A DNA stretch of 24,770 nt from Ophiosphaerella korrae (GCA_028456385.1 JALNQF010000531.1:1-24770); one strand, 5' to 3'; numbered from the stretch's first letter, positions 10,690 to 21,600 are shown. Made by a program: numbers and translations. Notes: generated by a model not told the origin, from the letters alone.

Positions 10690-11590
10690 CGCGTAAAGTA
10701 ATAGGGTTTCCTATTATATAGCCTAAGGTAGTACTAGAGTATCTAGAGTAAAAGCGAGACTTTAACCTAACGTTACTCTAAATACCTAACTTTCTAAAAC
10801 TAAGAGTAAGTAGTTATATTCTTACTATCCTACTACTAATATCTACCCTATCTTGTAAACTATAGGGCGTAATAATTAAAGAACTATATAAAAAAGATAT
10901 TTATATAATATTAACTATAAAATATCTATAACGCGTTATACGTAAGGCTATATCGCCCTTATTAGAGAGCTAGTCTAAGTTTTAGTTTAATATAAGCTAT
11001 AAGGCTATACTATCTTACTTCTAATTGTTTTTACTACTAGCCTTATTATTAATTAGGTATATTTACCTTGTAAAACGTCTAATATCTAGAGATAATAATA
11101 ATAATTAAAGCTACTACAAGTAGCTTAGTTACTTCTTTATATAAGATATAAATCTAAGTAGTATTACTTTTACTATACTTAATAATATAAAACTTGTATT
11201 TAATACTAATAATAACTTTAAGTATAACTTATTTATATAAACGCTATATAGAGTAACTATAAAAGCTTTTAAGTAAGGCTACTTTTCTAAAGTTAAGTTT
11301 ACTTACTCTAAGTAATACTATAGTCTACTTAATATTTTTAATCTCTTTAATACTAGTTATATTAAAGAGATATTACTTAGAAATTAGTAAGATTTATAGG
11401 ATTAGAGAAAATATTAATAAACTTCTTATAATAGAATATATTTTAATAGCTACTTATATTAAAATATAGCTATAGCGATTTATAAGTTAGTTTATATAAT
11501 CTAGAAGGTATATAGATATACTTTTAGCTATAATCTATATTAAATAGATAAGAAAAGTATAATTCTTATTCTTTAGTAAGTAAGAAAGTA
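10690..11590 (+). pseudogene. Unidentified plus-strand protein relic
   Basis: Frame 1 reads well from about 10690 to 11190 with only TAA/TAG interruptions, including ETLTQRYSKYLTF (10756 on) and IYNALYVRLYRPY with SLSFSLIQA (about 10920-11000). Reading then moves to frame 3 from about 11200 to 11590, including TIKAFKQGYFSKVKFTYSK and AIYKLVYIIQKVYRYTF. The change near 11190-11200 implies a frameshift or a lost intron. Unit C has no counterpart between its edge block and minus gene, so this is probably an insertion, perhaps a C-terminal fragment of a transposon protein. I cannot name the family. Confidence 0.45.
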
Positions 11591-11649
11591 CTATTAGGGT
11601 ATAGAGGTAGATTTATTAATAGAGGTAAAATAGTTCTAGTAAAGTCTAC

Positions 11650-13215
11650 TACTAAAGCTATAAAAAAGCTCTACTTATAATTTCTTTAACTTTATAAACT
11701 ACTATTAAGCTCTTTTCCTTAATATAGAGTACTTCTTTACTCTAGATTAAGCTACTCTAGATACTCTCTTAGCTAAGCTAGCTATTAAGTAGTATACTTA
11801 CGTAATAAGTATCTAGATTTACCCTCTTAACTAGCTCTAGCTAGATAGACTACTTATTAGTATAGATATCTTTCTCTACCTAGCTATTTAAGATAATATT
11901 AGTAGGTATTAAGTAAAGACTACTTTAGCTAAGAATATTAGTAGCGTAGAACTAGTACTTTACTTATACTAGGCGCTTTCTAAAAGTATCTCTATAAGCT
12001 TTCTAGTCTTTAGGCGTAACGTCTAGGTTAACTAGTAGTAGTAAAGTATCTATTACTTATACTTTTACTATACTCTAACTATAGTAGTTATAAGAAGCTA
12101 TAGATCTTACTACTTAATTATTTTACTAGATTTAGTTAATCTTATTAGCGTAAGCGTAACCTAAGAAGGCTATAGCTTAGTAATACTTAATAATAACTAT
12201 AGCTATCTACTACTTATAGTAGTAGCTTATATACTAGGCGCGCTAGAAGGCGCTATTATAATTATCTAGGTAATAGTTTTTCTACGTAAGCTAGTAAGAG
12301 ATAGTACTACTAACTAGTATAGTACTTAAGTAGATAAGCGTACTATATTCTCTCTATATATATAAGAAGGTAGTAGCGTAGTATAAAGTAAGCTAACTAC
12401 TAACTACTTATATATTAGTAAGTATACTATATACTATCTTATAAAGAGACTTAGCTTACTAATAGAAGTTACTAGCTTTACTTATAAGTTATTTAATAAT
12501 CTAGGTAATCTATAAGTTATTAGTAGGCGTAATAGTATAGTAAGTAACTTTCTTAGTAGCTTCTACTACATTAGTTAGCTCTTAGAGGCCTAGGTACTAC
12601 TATTTCCTTTTTACTACTACTTTTTATTTCTTCTTATAAATCTACTTAGTATAGTAATTATTATTAGTTACTTTATAGATATAAGCTAGTAATAGCTTAT
12701 AAAGCTTTTCTAGTCTAGAGGAGTACTTAAGAGAAAGCTCTAGTTTAGGTATAAGTGTATTTTCTTAATAGCGTTTTAGGGGCGTAAGCTATATTAATAT
12801 AAGAGAAAGAGGTATATTTTACTTATATATAGTTAAAGGATCTTTAAATTTATTATCTAAGTTAATAATAATAGTAGCTACCTATATAGAAGGTAGTACG
12901 TTATCTAAATCTATAGCTAATACTTAGGCTATATAAACTAGCTTTTACTAGCTATCTTCTTCTAATATCTTTTTAGGAAGTATTTTCTATACTAGCTAGA
13001 TTACTAATAAAAGAGAGTAAGTAATAAAGACTAGATTATAGTTAGAGTAGTTATCTAGAATAATCTAGCCTATACTAAGCTTAGGTACTAGTTAACTAGG
13101 GCGCGTATATTAGGAAAAGAATAGCTTCTTATAGTTAATATTAGGTGTATAGTAGCTATAGTTATACTAGATACTAGTATTATATATAGTAGAGAAGCTA
13201 TATACTCTACTATCT
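11650..13215 (-). pseudogene. Unknown-family relic, unit B
   Basis: A minus-strand relic of about 520 codons reads largely in one frame from about 13215 down to 11650, with interruptions only TAA/TAG. The N-terminal part is Tyr/Asn/Ser-rich (YSYYTPNINYKKLFF near 13130) and shares GQIILDNYSNYN-type sequence with unit C. The middle contains TYYTITPTNN (about 12530) and SYYYKQQIAIVIIKYYQAIAFLGYAY split across about 12150-12230. The C-terminal part has VTPKD...FRKRL...SQSSLYLI, then LELVKRVNLDTYYVS and EVLYIKEKSLIVVYKVKE, ending near 11650. No domain is recognised, and no signal peptide or membrane segment is evident. It is divergent to the truncated helicase at 13695. Unit C carries the closest relative, so the gene is a regular part of the unit. 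Confidence 0.6.
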
Positions 13216-13694
13216 ATTTAGCGTAAAATAGTATATAGCGTAGAAAATATAGATATAGTATAAGATATATATAGAGTAGTATATTAGAGAAGTTAAAAAG
13301 TAGAGTATAACTTTTAGCCTAAGCTAGGCTAAAAGTTATACCTATAAAAAACTAATACGCGTTATATAGTAGGTACACTAGTAGTTTAGCTAATAGAGGC
13401 TATATAGATAATAGTAGTTAAAGCGTAATAATAGAATTTAGAAGTAGAAAAAGTAGTATCTTAGACTAAAAGGACGTAACGCGCTATTACTATTTATAAA
13501 TACTAGAGAAGTATCTAATATAGCTATCTTACTAAAAAAGAAATATAAACTTAATAAAGTGTTAATTAAAATAGTAAGGATATATAATACTAATAAAATA
13601 TAGAGGAATAAAGTTAGAATAATATAGTATATTAAAAAGTAATTTATAAAGAGTAAAGTAAGTATATAAAGTAAATATAAGAGTATAGAGATAA
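13216..13694. promoter_or_regulatory. Divergent intergenic region of unit B
   Basis: This separates the minus-strand gene and the helicase of unit B and is where their promoters would lie. Positions 13440-13620 resemble 18338-18520 of unit C (shared: actatttataa.tactagaa, aaaaaagaaatataa). It contains the strong palindrome at 13305-13341. Part of it may be an upstream exon of the helicase gene, but RIP hides splice sites and start codons. Confidence 0.4.
13305..13341. repeat. Perfect 17-bp inverted repeat with 3-nt loop
   Basis: The left arm GTATAACTTTTAGCCTA (13305-13321) is the exact reverse complement of the right arm TAGGCTAAAAGTTATAC (13325-13341), separated by AGC. It lies about 90 bp upstream of the unit B minus-strand gene in the divergent region. 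Both arms stayed perfectly complementary although the DNA around them is heavily mutated. Candidate roles are an operator-like site, a cruciform or a terminal piece of a small element. Confidence 0.85.
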
Positions 13695-15072
13695 CGTTAA
13701 TAGAAAATATATTTTATATCTAATAATATAGTAGTATACTTTAACTACTTATATAAGTATTAGTTAGTAGTATATAAAAAATATAAGTATAGCGTATTAC
13801 TAAGCTATATAGAGAGCTATATATTATAAGCCTATAAGGTTTATTATAAGGAGGTAAAGGTAGTAGTAGAAGAAGTAAGTAGCTAGGTAAAGTTAGTATA
13901 GTACGCTAGTAAGGTATAGGTACTAGATATAGTAGTAGAGCCTATTAGCTAGTTTCTAATATTTATAGATAGGTTATTATATTAACTATATCTTAGCTAT
14001 TACTACTAGATATTTTAGAGCACTTGTGCTATAAAAAACTACTAGAAAAAGGTATATAATTAGTTACTAGTAGTAAATAGAGGCTATCTAAGTTAATTAG
14101 TAGAAAGAAAAGTCTAATAATATAGTAAAGAGGTATATAAGATAGTTTATTACTAGTAGTTATTAGTATAAGGCTTAGGATTATAGTATTTTAAAGTATA
14201 CTAACTTATAAGAAATATAGAGATAGTTCCTATCTATAGAGATATAGTATAGGTATAAGTAAGTAAAGAGATATAAAAGGCGTAAGTAAATATTAAAAAG
14301 TAAGCCTAGACTACTATCTAGTAAGGCGAGCGTAATAAGGTAAGCCTATAGTTAGAGTACACGTAGTAGTTACTATACTTACTAGATATAAAGATACTAG
14401 ATTTACTAGCGTATATTAAGGAGCCTATTACTAAACTTAATCCTAGAAAAGAAATAGAGGTAGAGCCTATTAAGATAGCTATTTAGGTAGCTATAGATAG
14501 ATTAGCGTAGTTTAGCTAGGCGTCTATAATCTATTAGGTTAGCGTGTTTATAAAGTTAGAGGCGATTTAAACTAAGAAGTACTAGATGTAATTCTAGCTA
14601 TTATAGCTATATATAGATAAAAAGGTAATTACTAAGTATACTTAGCTATAGAAGTAGATATTAATATTTTTTATACGTACGTAGAAAGAGTATATATAGA
14701 AAAGCTTATAGTACTATTTTATATAGTAGTAGTAAGAAGTATAGAAAGTATTAGTTAAAGAAGTAGAAGGTAACGTAAGAGTAGAGAAAGAATAAGATAT
14801 AGATAATAAGATAGATAAAGAGATAGATAATAAGATACTAGATAAGATTAATAAGGTAATAGATAAAATAGACGTAGATAAAGAGGAAGAGAGCTATATA
14901 TATTATAATAAGCTAGAAGTATTATTAAAAATTTAGAAAGTATATTTAGAGTTTTATATTATAATATTAAACTAGTCTATTACTTATAAAGAGTATAACA
15001 ACCTATTAGTATATATATTAGTAGTGTTAGGCGTTAAAGAAAATAGTTAGAAAAGGCTTAAGTTGTACCTAT
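13695..15072 (+). pseudogene. DUF3505 region of helicase gene, truncated, unit B
   Basis: One frame (frame 3) runs from about 13695 to 15072 with TAA/TAG interruptions only. The first finger-like module is at about 13737-13830 (YFNYLYKYQLVVYKKYKYS, where Tyr and Lys replace the expected Cys, His and Glu). A second follows at about 14020-14060 (STCAIKNYQKKVYN). Then come LEAIQTKKY-like sequence and a decayed acidic linker (about 14780-14900). The segment 14330-15060 matches 5990-6690 of unit A closely. Homology stops at 15072, after KLYL, where unit A continues for 3.3 kb, so the central region and the whole RecQ domain are missing. The breakpoint abuts the Fot1-type relic block. Confidence 0.8.
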
Positions 15073-15733
15073 CTATAATAGGCCCTAGAACAAGACGTTG
15101 TTAAGGTCTTATTCTACTAGAAACTCTAAATAGATAACTCTTTATTCTAGTATATTAGGATTTTAATAGAATAAGGAGTAAAATAGACTTTAATATTACT
15201 ATAACTCTATAGTCTAGTGCAACAAGGTATAGTAAGTTAGTTGTAGTAATTTCTATAATAATCTAACTACTATATAGTAAGATATTAAATAAAATATAGT
15301 AGAGTTATAGTATTTATTAGGGTAGGCTGTACGCTTGTAATAATACTAAGGTTAGGGTTTTAGGGCAACACTAATAGTATAGAGCATTCTAACTAGAGTA
15401 TATAGGAAAAACAAGGTAGTTTCGCTAGTAACTATATAGATAGGAGCTAATCTATTAGTATATACGCTTACTAGTACTATTATCTACTCCCTATTATTAT
15501 CTTAAGTTAGTACTCTAACCCCTTTCTTTACTTAGCTACTTTTAGAGAATACTCTCTTTATTTTACTTAATATACCTATTATAAAGCCCTTCTTATCTAT
15601 ATTATATATATTGCGCTACTCTACTTTATACTCTTTAATCTTCTAGTATAAAAGATTAAAGTATAGCTTGTATTTATATCTAGAATTAGCTTAATAGCGT
15701 ATGCTATTAATTCTAGTACTCTAGTGTAAGATA
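15073..15733 (-). pseudogene. Fot1/pogo-type transposase relic, internal fragment
   Basis: On the minus strand, 15733 to about 15370 reads in one frame as a DDE-superfamily transposase of the Fot1/pogo group. It has YKLYFNLLYQKIKEY, then NIYNIDKKGFIIG (the NMDEKGF-type first catalytic Asp at about 15583-15603), then KRVFSKSS, NREQIIVLVSVY (from the family's REW-containing strand) and a LAPIYI segment. The N-terminal CENP-B-like helix-turn-helix is absent; a 98-bp repeat begins just beyond. After about 15360 the similarity fails, and 15073-15350 contains a candidate small insertion and cannot be assigned with confidence. Such proteins cut and paste DNA at TA sites; this copy is dead. This block keeps more CpA/TpG than its neighbours. 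Confidence 0.7.
15199..15310. mobile_element. Candidate MITE with 11-bp TIRs and TA flanks
   Basis: CTATAACTCTA (15199-15209) and its exact reverse complement TAGAGTTATAG (15300-15310) bound a 112-bp segment, each flanked by TA, as expected of a Tc1/mariner-pogo target duplication. An inner near-inverted pair (tatagtaagttag and ctaactactata) would fold into a hairpin. It lies where the Fot1-type reading is lost. Given the TA-rich background the TA flanks are weak evidence; the perfect TIRs are better. Confidence 0.4.
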
Positions 15734-15772
15734 AAGTAGATAGAGTAGTAGTTAATAAAGTAGGTAACTTAC

Positions 15773-16045
15773 ATCTAGCTTATTAATATTATCTTAAGTT
15801 AGCTAATATAGAAGACTTAGTAGTAGGCCTATTACTCTAAAAGTTCTAGTTTACTATATTTATAACGTATATCTAGCTTATTAGTATTGTTTTAAGTTAG
15901 CTAAGATAGAAGACTTAATAGAAAGCTTATTGCTCTAAAGTTTCTAGTTTACTATATTTACAACGTATATCTAGTTTACTAATATTATTTTAGGTTAGCT
16001 AATATAGAAGACTTAGTAAAAAGCTATTACCCTAGTATATTATTC
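15773..16045. repeat. 98-bp tandem repeat, about 2.8 copies
   Basis: Copies start at 15773, 15871 and 15969, each with atctagyttaytaatatt-type sequence, then ttaggttagctaatatagaag and gacttagta. The first two copies end with gtttactatatttayaacg, while the third is cut short near 16040. Differences are nearly all C/T or G/A. The repeat lies directly upstream of the Fot1-type relic in that gene's orientation and may be its subterminal region or an unrelated minisatellite. Confidence 0.88.
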
Positions 16046-16347
16046 TACTATAGATTAATTAGTACCTATTAGGTTTAGAAAGGTTTTAGAAGTTATACAC
16101 GGTTTACTACAAGTAGTATAAGAACGTTAGAATTAAGTAATTAATTTAATTAAACTAGTTAACTAGCTAAGTTAATAGGACTAGTTAAGTAGCTACTTAG
16201 CTAAGCTTAGACGTACCTAGTCTTACGATCTAAGCGTTAATATAGGTAAGCTCGCTTATTATTAAGTTAGCTTAGGTACTACTAGATTAATAGTCTAATC
16301 TAATAGTACAACTCTCGAGACAAAGGCTTTAGTAGCTTTTCCTTAAG
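16046..16347. other. No gene; weak solo-LTR candidate at 16105-16322
   Basis: No coding frame is visible. The stretch from tactacaag (16105, possibly a former TG start) to ctcgagaca (ending 16322) has the size and CA end of a short solo LTR, but there is no second copy in the window and no target duplication I can see. A local inverted repeat is present at aattaatttaatt (about 16139-16151). Confidence 0.25.
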
Positions 16348-16361
16348 CCCTAACCCTAACC
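16348..16361. repeat. Telomere-like tract CCCTAACCCTAACC
   Basis: Two and one third units of CCCTAA, the standard filamentous-ascomycete telomere repeat, lie at the outer edge of unit C just before the block shared with unit B (16360-16384). The tract contains no CpA or TpG, so RIP would not erase it. It is short enough that chance cannot be excluded without a count. Confidence 0.5.
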
Positions 16362-16559
16362 TAGGATAGTAATATTTAGGGCTAAAGCTTTTACCTTTAA
16401 CTAGAACTTGTTTATATAGACTACTATAAGGAGATAGAGGTATATTAATTAATATTACTTAAATAGTTCTAGTAATATAAGCTATTAAAGCTACTAAGAT
16501 ATACTTCTTGTAGATAGCGTAGTATACTTAACGCTACTATTACTACTTTTATTATTAGT
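16362..16559. other. Unit C outer flank, conserved with unit B
   Basis: Positions 16425-16559 match 11590-11690 (shared: aaatagttctagtaa, taatctctttaactttata and the following ctactattarg), immediately downstream of the minus-strand genes. It probably holds the 3' untranslated region and terminator of that gene, but no terminator signal can be identified. Confidence 0.4.
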
Positions 16560-18095
16560 ACTACCTATAATCTCTTTAACTTTATAGGCTACTATTAGGC
16601 CCTTTTCCTTAATATAGAGTATTTCTTTACTCTAGATTAGGCTGCCCTAAATACCCTCTATACCTAGCTACTTATCTAATACTATACTTATAGTATATAC
16701 GTCTTTGTTTACTCTCTTAATTAGATTAAGCTAGATAGGCTACTTATAGGTATAGATATCCTTCTCTACCTAATAGGTAGAGACGACGTTAGTAAGTATT
16801 AGATAAAAGCTACTCTAGCTAAAAGTTTAAGTAGTATTATACTAGCGCGTTACCTAAGTTAAGTACTTTATAAAGGCCTTCCTTTTATAGAGCGTATTAG
16901 TAGGATAGACTAATAGTAGTAGGCTATTAATAGCTTAGGACTTAATAGTAACCTAGCTATACTAACTATAAGAGGTATTATTGCTTACTAAGTAGTTGTC
17001 TTACTAAAGTTAGTTAATCTTAGTAGTATATACGCGACTAAAGAGGGCTATTACCTAGTAGTACTTAATTGTAATAGTAGCTATTTGCTACTCGTAGTAG
17101 TAGCTTGTATACTAGGTATTTTAGAAGACGCTATTATAGCTATTAGCGTAGTAGTTCTATAAAGTAATTTAGCTAGATATAGCGCTATTAATAGTAGTAC
17201 TACGTAATAGGACTAGTATACTGCGCTCTCTCTATAACTATAAAAAGGTAGCTACGTTATACTAAGTGTCTAGACTACTAACTATATAAGCTTTTTTAAG
17301 TATACTACAAGTAGTCTTGTAGAGAGACCTAGTCTCTATATAGAAGTTACTACTCTTGCCTATAGGTTACTTAATAATCTAAGTAATATCTAGGTTATTA
17401 GTAGAAGTAATAGTATAGTAGGTAATTTTTTTAGTAGCCTCTACTAAGTTAGCTAGCTCTATAAGTCTTAGGGTCTACCTTTTTTTTTTTTATACTATAG
17501 CTAGTTTCTTCTTATAAGTCTACTCTACGCAATAGTTATTACTAGTAATAGTAGTAATATAGACTAGTAGTAGCTGTAGAGGCTCTAGCTAAGAAGATAG
17601 CTCTACTTCTAATTACTCTACTTCTAACTCTTCTACTTCTAGCTTCTCTAGTACTAGTATAGGCGTATAAAGTTTACTCTAAGTACGCTTTTACGCTAGT
17701 ATTAGAGAGTATATAGCTTTACGCTTTAGTATAAGTAGAGGACTTTAGACTTCTTTATCTAAGTTACTAGTAGTAGGTATCTTTTATATAGAGGGTAGTA
17801 TATTATTTATAGTATTTACTAGTATAATAGCTATATAGATAAGCTTCTACTAGCTCTCTTTATTAAGTACCTTTATAAGTATCTCTTATACTAACTAGAT
17901 TACTAAGAGAAGAGAATTAGCGATAAGTACTAGATTATAGTTACTTTAGTTATTAGGAATTAGCTATCCTACACTAAATTTAAGTACTTGTTAGCTTACT
18001 TACGTAGCTTAGAAGTAGAATAATTTCTTATAGTCTACGTTAGAAGCCTAGTAGCTATAGTTATATAAGATGCGAGCATCGTAAGTAACTAAGAA
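16560..18095 (-). pseudogene. Unknown-family relic, unit C
   Basis: This is the third copy of the minus-strand gene family, about 510 codons, reading from about 18095 to 16560. Near the N-terminus the frame gives CSHLIQLQLLGFQ and LSNLVSIRDTYKGT (interruptions TAA/TAG only). An Arg/Ser-rich stretch (REARSRRVRSR) lies near 17640. The plus strand from 16560 to 17460 aligns with 11650-12590 of unit B (shared: cctctttaactttata-type edge, tagatatc.ttctctacc, ggctattacctagtagtactta). Length and order agree with unit B, so both are nearly full copies. No known domain was recognised. It retains TG/CA at places (for example gatgcgagcatcgtaag, 18069-18085). Confidence 0.6.
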
Positions 18096-18659
18096 GCTTT
18101 GCTTTCTACTATCTACTTCTCTTACTATAGAATATAGAATTAATAAAGTAGATATAATATATAATAGGTGTATTATAAGTAGTAAGGTAGGCGTAAAGTT
18201 AGGTTCTATCTAAAACCCTACTAGGGTCTTAATACGTAATCTTATAGACGCGATATATACCTACTACTAAACGCGCTAGTATAGTAGGAGTTGTAAAACG
18301 CGTTTATAGTAAAGATTAATAGGAGACCTAGCTTAAAAGAAGTAGAGATAAAGAAGATAAGATAATAATATATTGTATTGCGTAGTTTACTATTTATAAG
18401 TATTAGAAGAGTATCTAGTGTAGCGCTACTATTAAAAAAGAAATATAAGTTTAATAAGTAGTAGATTAAAATAATAAAGACGCGTAAAGGGCTATAAAAT
18501 AAGAGTAATAGAGTTAGAGAAGAGGCTTACTCCTAGGAGTAGAAGTCTAAGCGTATACTATCTAAGTAACCTAATATAGATACTACCCTAACAAGCTAAT
18601 AAGAATATATAAGTAGTTGTATCTTAGGCTTTTAGCTACAATAGTAGGGGGTATACGTT
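18096..18659. promoter_or_regulatory. Divergent intergenic region of unit C
   Basis: The left part (18270-18530) resembles the unit B intergenic region and the right part (18525-18616) matches the unit A leader block, so this copy joins features seen separately in the other two. A short palindrome accctactagggt is at 18215-18227. No core promoter can be assigned. Some of 18330-18520 could be an upstream exon of the helicase. Confidence 0.4.
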
Positions 18660-21600
18660 ATTTTAGGGATTAATAGGAATATATAGGAGGGAGAGTAGTA
18701 TTAGCTTAGAATAAGAAGATTATTAGATATACTAAGAATAGAGCAATTTAATAACATTTTTAAATATTTACTAGCGTACTATATTACTATTTACAAGACC
18801 TACTAGTAAAGCGTTATCTAGTCCTAGCTAAAAGCCTATTTAGATAAAAGCTACTAGGAGTACGTTTAGTAGACATAATAGAAAATTATCTAGGTAGTAT
18901 AGGAAGCGTTGTAGTTACGGTAATAAGTAAGTAACTTAGACTAGGTTATTTATTCTAGGCTAGAATTACTACTATTACTATATTTACCTATTTACTATAA
19001 TAGACTTTAATATAACAAATATAGGTATATTTATTGCTATATTAAGTAAATAAAAGAATATTACTAAAAAGAGTATTACTAAAGTAAGCCCTAAGCTAGT
19101 GCGTAAGCTATATAGACAATAGTAATATACTAGAAATTCTATAGTACTAGTTCTATAGGTAGGTTGTTCTAAGTTAATATAGTAATAGTAGTTTGCCTAG
19201 TAGGTAATAATATAGATAGGGATATAGGTTAAGTAGTTAAAGTATTATTAGTATAAGTTACAACGTAGATAGAGGAACTAGAGAAGAATATAAATACTAC
19301 TATCTAGGAGGATACAGATAGATACGATTTTAGTAAGTAGCTAAATCGAGTAGGATAGGTATAGTATCTAAAGGGTTTAAGGCGCAACTAGTTATTAAAG
19401 ATAGTAGCTAAGCCTACACGCAAAGAGTAGGCGTTATTTAACGTATATTAGGTAGCTTATATAGTAATATAGTAGGTATAGTAGGCGTTCTAGGTAAGTA
19501 TAGTTAGTATACCCGCAATAATATATATTAACTAGTAAGAACTTAGCAACACAACAAGCAAGAAGCTGTTTAACGCGCAGTAAATAGGTAAGATAATAGT
19601 TAAATACAGTAATATATAGCTAGAGCTTATTGTATATATTTAGTAGACTTATAAAATACTAGTTATTTAACTCTATAACAATAACAAGGTTAAGAGTAAA
19701 AGGCTATCGTATTATATTATAAGCAAGTAATATAAGTATATAGAAAAGATCAAGGCGATTATAAAGCGCAATAAAGAGGAGGATTAGTTTAAAGAGATAG
19801 AGTTAGATAATAGTAACGACAAGAGGTTAGACAAGTAGTAAAAAGAGGCACTAGAGGAGTACGTACTAGAGTTTATAATATTGTTATTAGACTATATATT
19901 AGGTAATAACAAGTACACAAGCGCGTTAATTAGTAGTATAGTAGTATTAGAGATTAGTATAGAGAGTAAGTAGTTAAGCCTATTAGTATACACGCCTAAG
20001 TAGTTAGTAGTAGTAAGTATAACACGTATATTAGTGTTATATAAGTTAACGCAAATACAATAGGAGTAGATTAACAAGCTAGCTAGTAAAGGGTAAAGGT
20101 TAAAGAACGTAGCTACTATAGTACTACCCTATTTATAGTTTATATAAGAGATAGCTAGCTACTTTATAACGTTAACTAAATATAATAGTAAGCTAATACT
20201 AATAGACTTAATTTTATAGTTAAGAGTATTTGCGTTTAAGATCTAGTTTATAACTAACGTAGAGGGCGTAGTTAACTAGATTAGTAATATGTTGTTGTAT
20301 AGTAATATATAGTTTAGTATAGCGCAACTATAGTTAATAATTTATAAGATAATTACTAGCGCGCAATAATATATTTTAATAGAATTAATGTTGTTACAAG
20401 TTAATAGTAAGGGTTTAGTTGTACTAAATATAACTACGTTGCCTGTAATTAACTAGGATAAGCTAGTAGATAATATAGCTAAGTAGTAGGTTAAGTAGAG
20501 TTTTATAAAAGACCTACGTAATAAAAATATAATAAGCGTAGAAGACCTAGAAAAGTAGCTAAGGTAGTAGTTAAGAGAAGAGGAAAAGATTTAAAATTAA
20601 TTTATTAACGTTAAGGCAACGCAGGTAGCGCTAGGTATAGGAGGTAGCGTAGTATAAGTAAAGGATTACGTATAGGTATATAGGTAGGCGATAAAAGACG
20701 CCTACTATAAGTTAGCCCTAGTAGTATATATAGTAAGAGGTAGACTACTATAAAGTTTAGAGCTTATAATAGTTAAATTCAAAAATAGTGTAAATAGGGA
20801 TAGTAGCTAAATTAGTATTAAAGATAGGATAGTAGTATTTACTATAATATATTACAAGAATATTAGTTAAAGTAGTAAGGGTAAGGTAATCTATAAGTAT
20901 ATGCTGCGTAAAGTAAGAGAACTAGTAGTGTATTATTTATAGTTTAGCTAGCTATTTTAGTAATAGATAAATAGAGTAGTACGTAGTAGAGTAGAGGAAG
21001 AGAGTGTATATATATAGGAGCCGTATCTAGAAAAGAGTTAGTAGAAACTAGAGTAGAAGAGAAAGTAAGAGGAAGATAAAGTATAAGAGAGAAAAAAGGT
21101 ATATAGTATTAGCTAGTAGGTGAGCGTAGGAGAGTAAGAAGAAGAGTAAGTAGAGGGCGTTAAAATACAAAGTAGTGTAGAGTTATAAAATACTAACTAG
21201 GTTACAAGTATAATATAAAAAGAATCGTTATAGTAAATAAGTATTAAGTTAATAGTAATAGTATAGAGATATAGTATAAAGGCAATTTACTATTAGTATA
21301 TCTATAATTAGGTAGCTATTAAGGCGTTTTTAAACATAGATAAAGACGAGGGCAATTTAGATAATAAGGACTAGGCGTTTAATATTTAAACTAGGTATAG
21401 TAGTAGTATAGTAAGTAGTATTTACAGGAGGCTAGTTATAGAGCCTATATTTAGCGTAGAAGTAAAGAGGATTAGGTTACGTTTAGCTAGTATAGAGTAG
21501 TATATATTTTTATAGATTGCGTTAGTAATAGAGAAGAAGCTATAAAAAGGTACGTAGGTAGTAGTAGTACGTAAAGAAGTAGTAAAAGAAGAGTACTATT

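Noticed and set aside
15351..15367. Second telomere-like string (ggttagggttttaggg) facing the one at 16348
   Set aside because: It would suggest a head-to-head telomere fusion, but it is irregular and lies at the end of the transposase relic block where the coding reading still passes through. Chance is the simpler explanation.
19892..20077. 61-codon minus-strand open frame starting with ATG
   Set aside because: It lies antisense to the central region of helicase C, which reads continuously on the plus strand. It is short, low-complexity (Leu, Ile, Tyr, Asn) and has no recognisable motif. It is a chance frame in AT-rich DNA.
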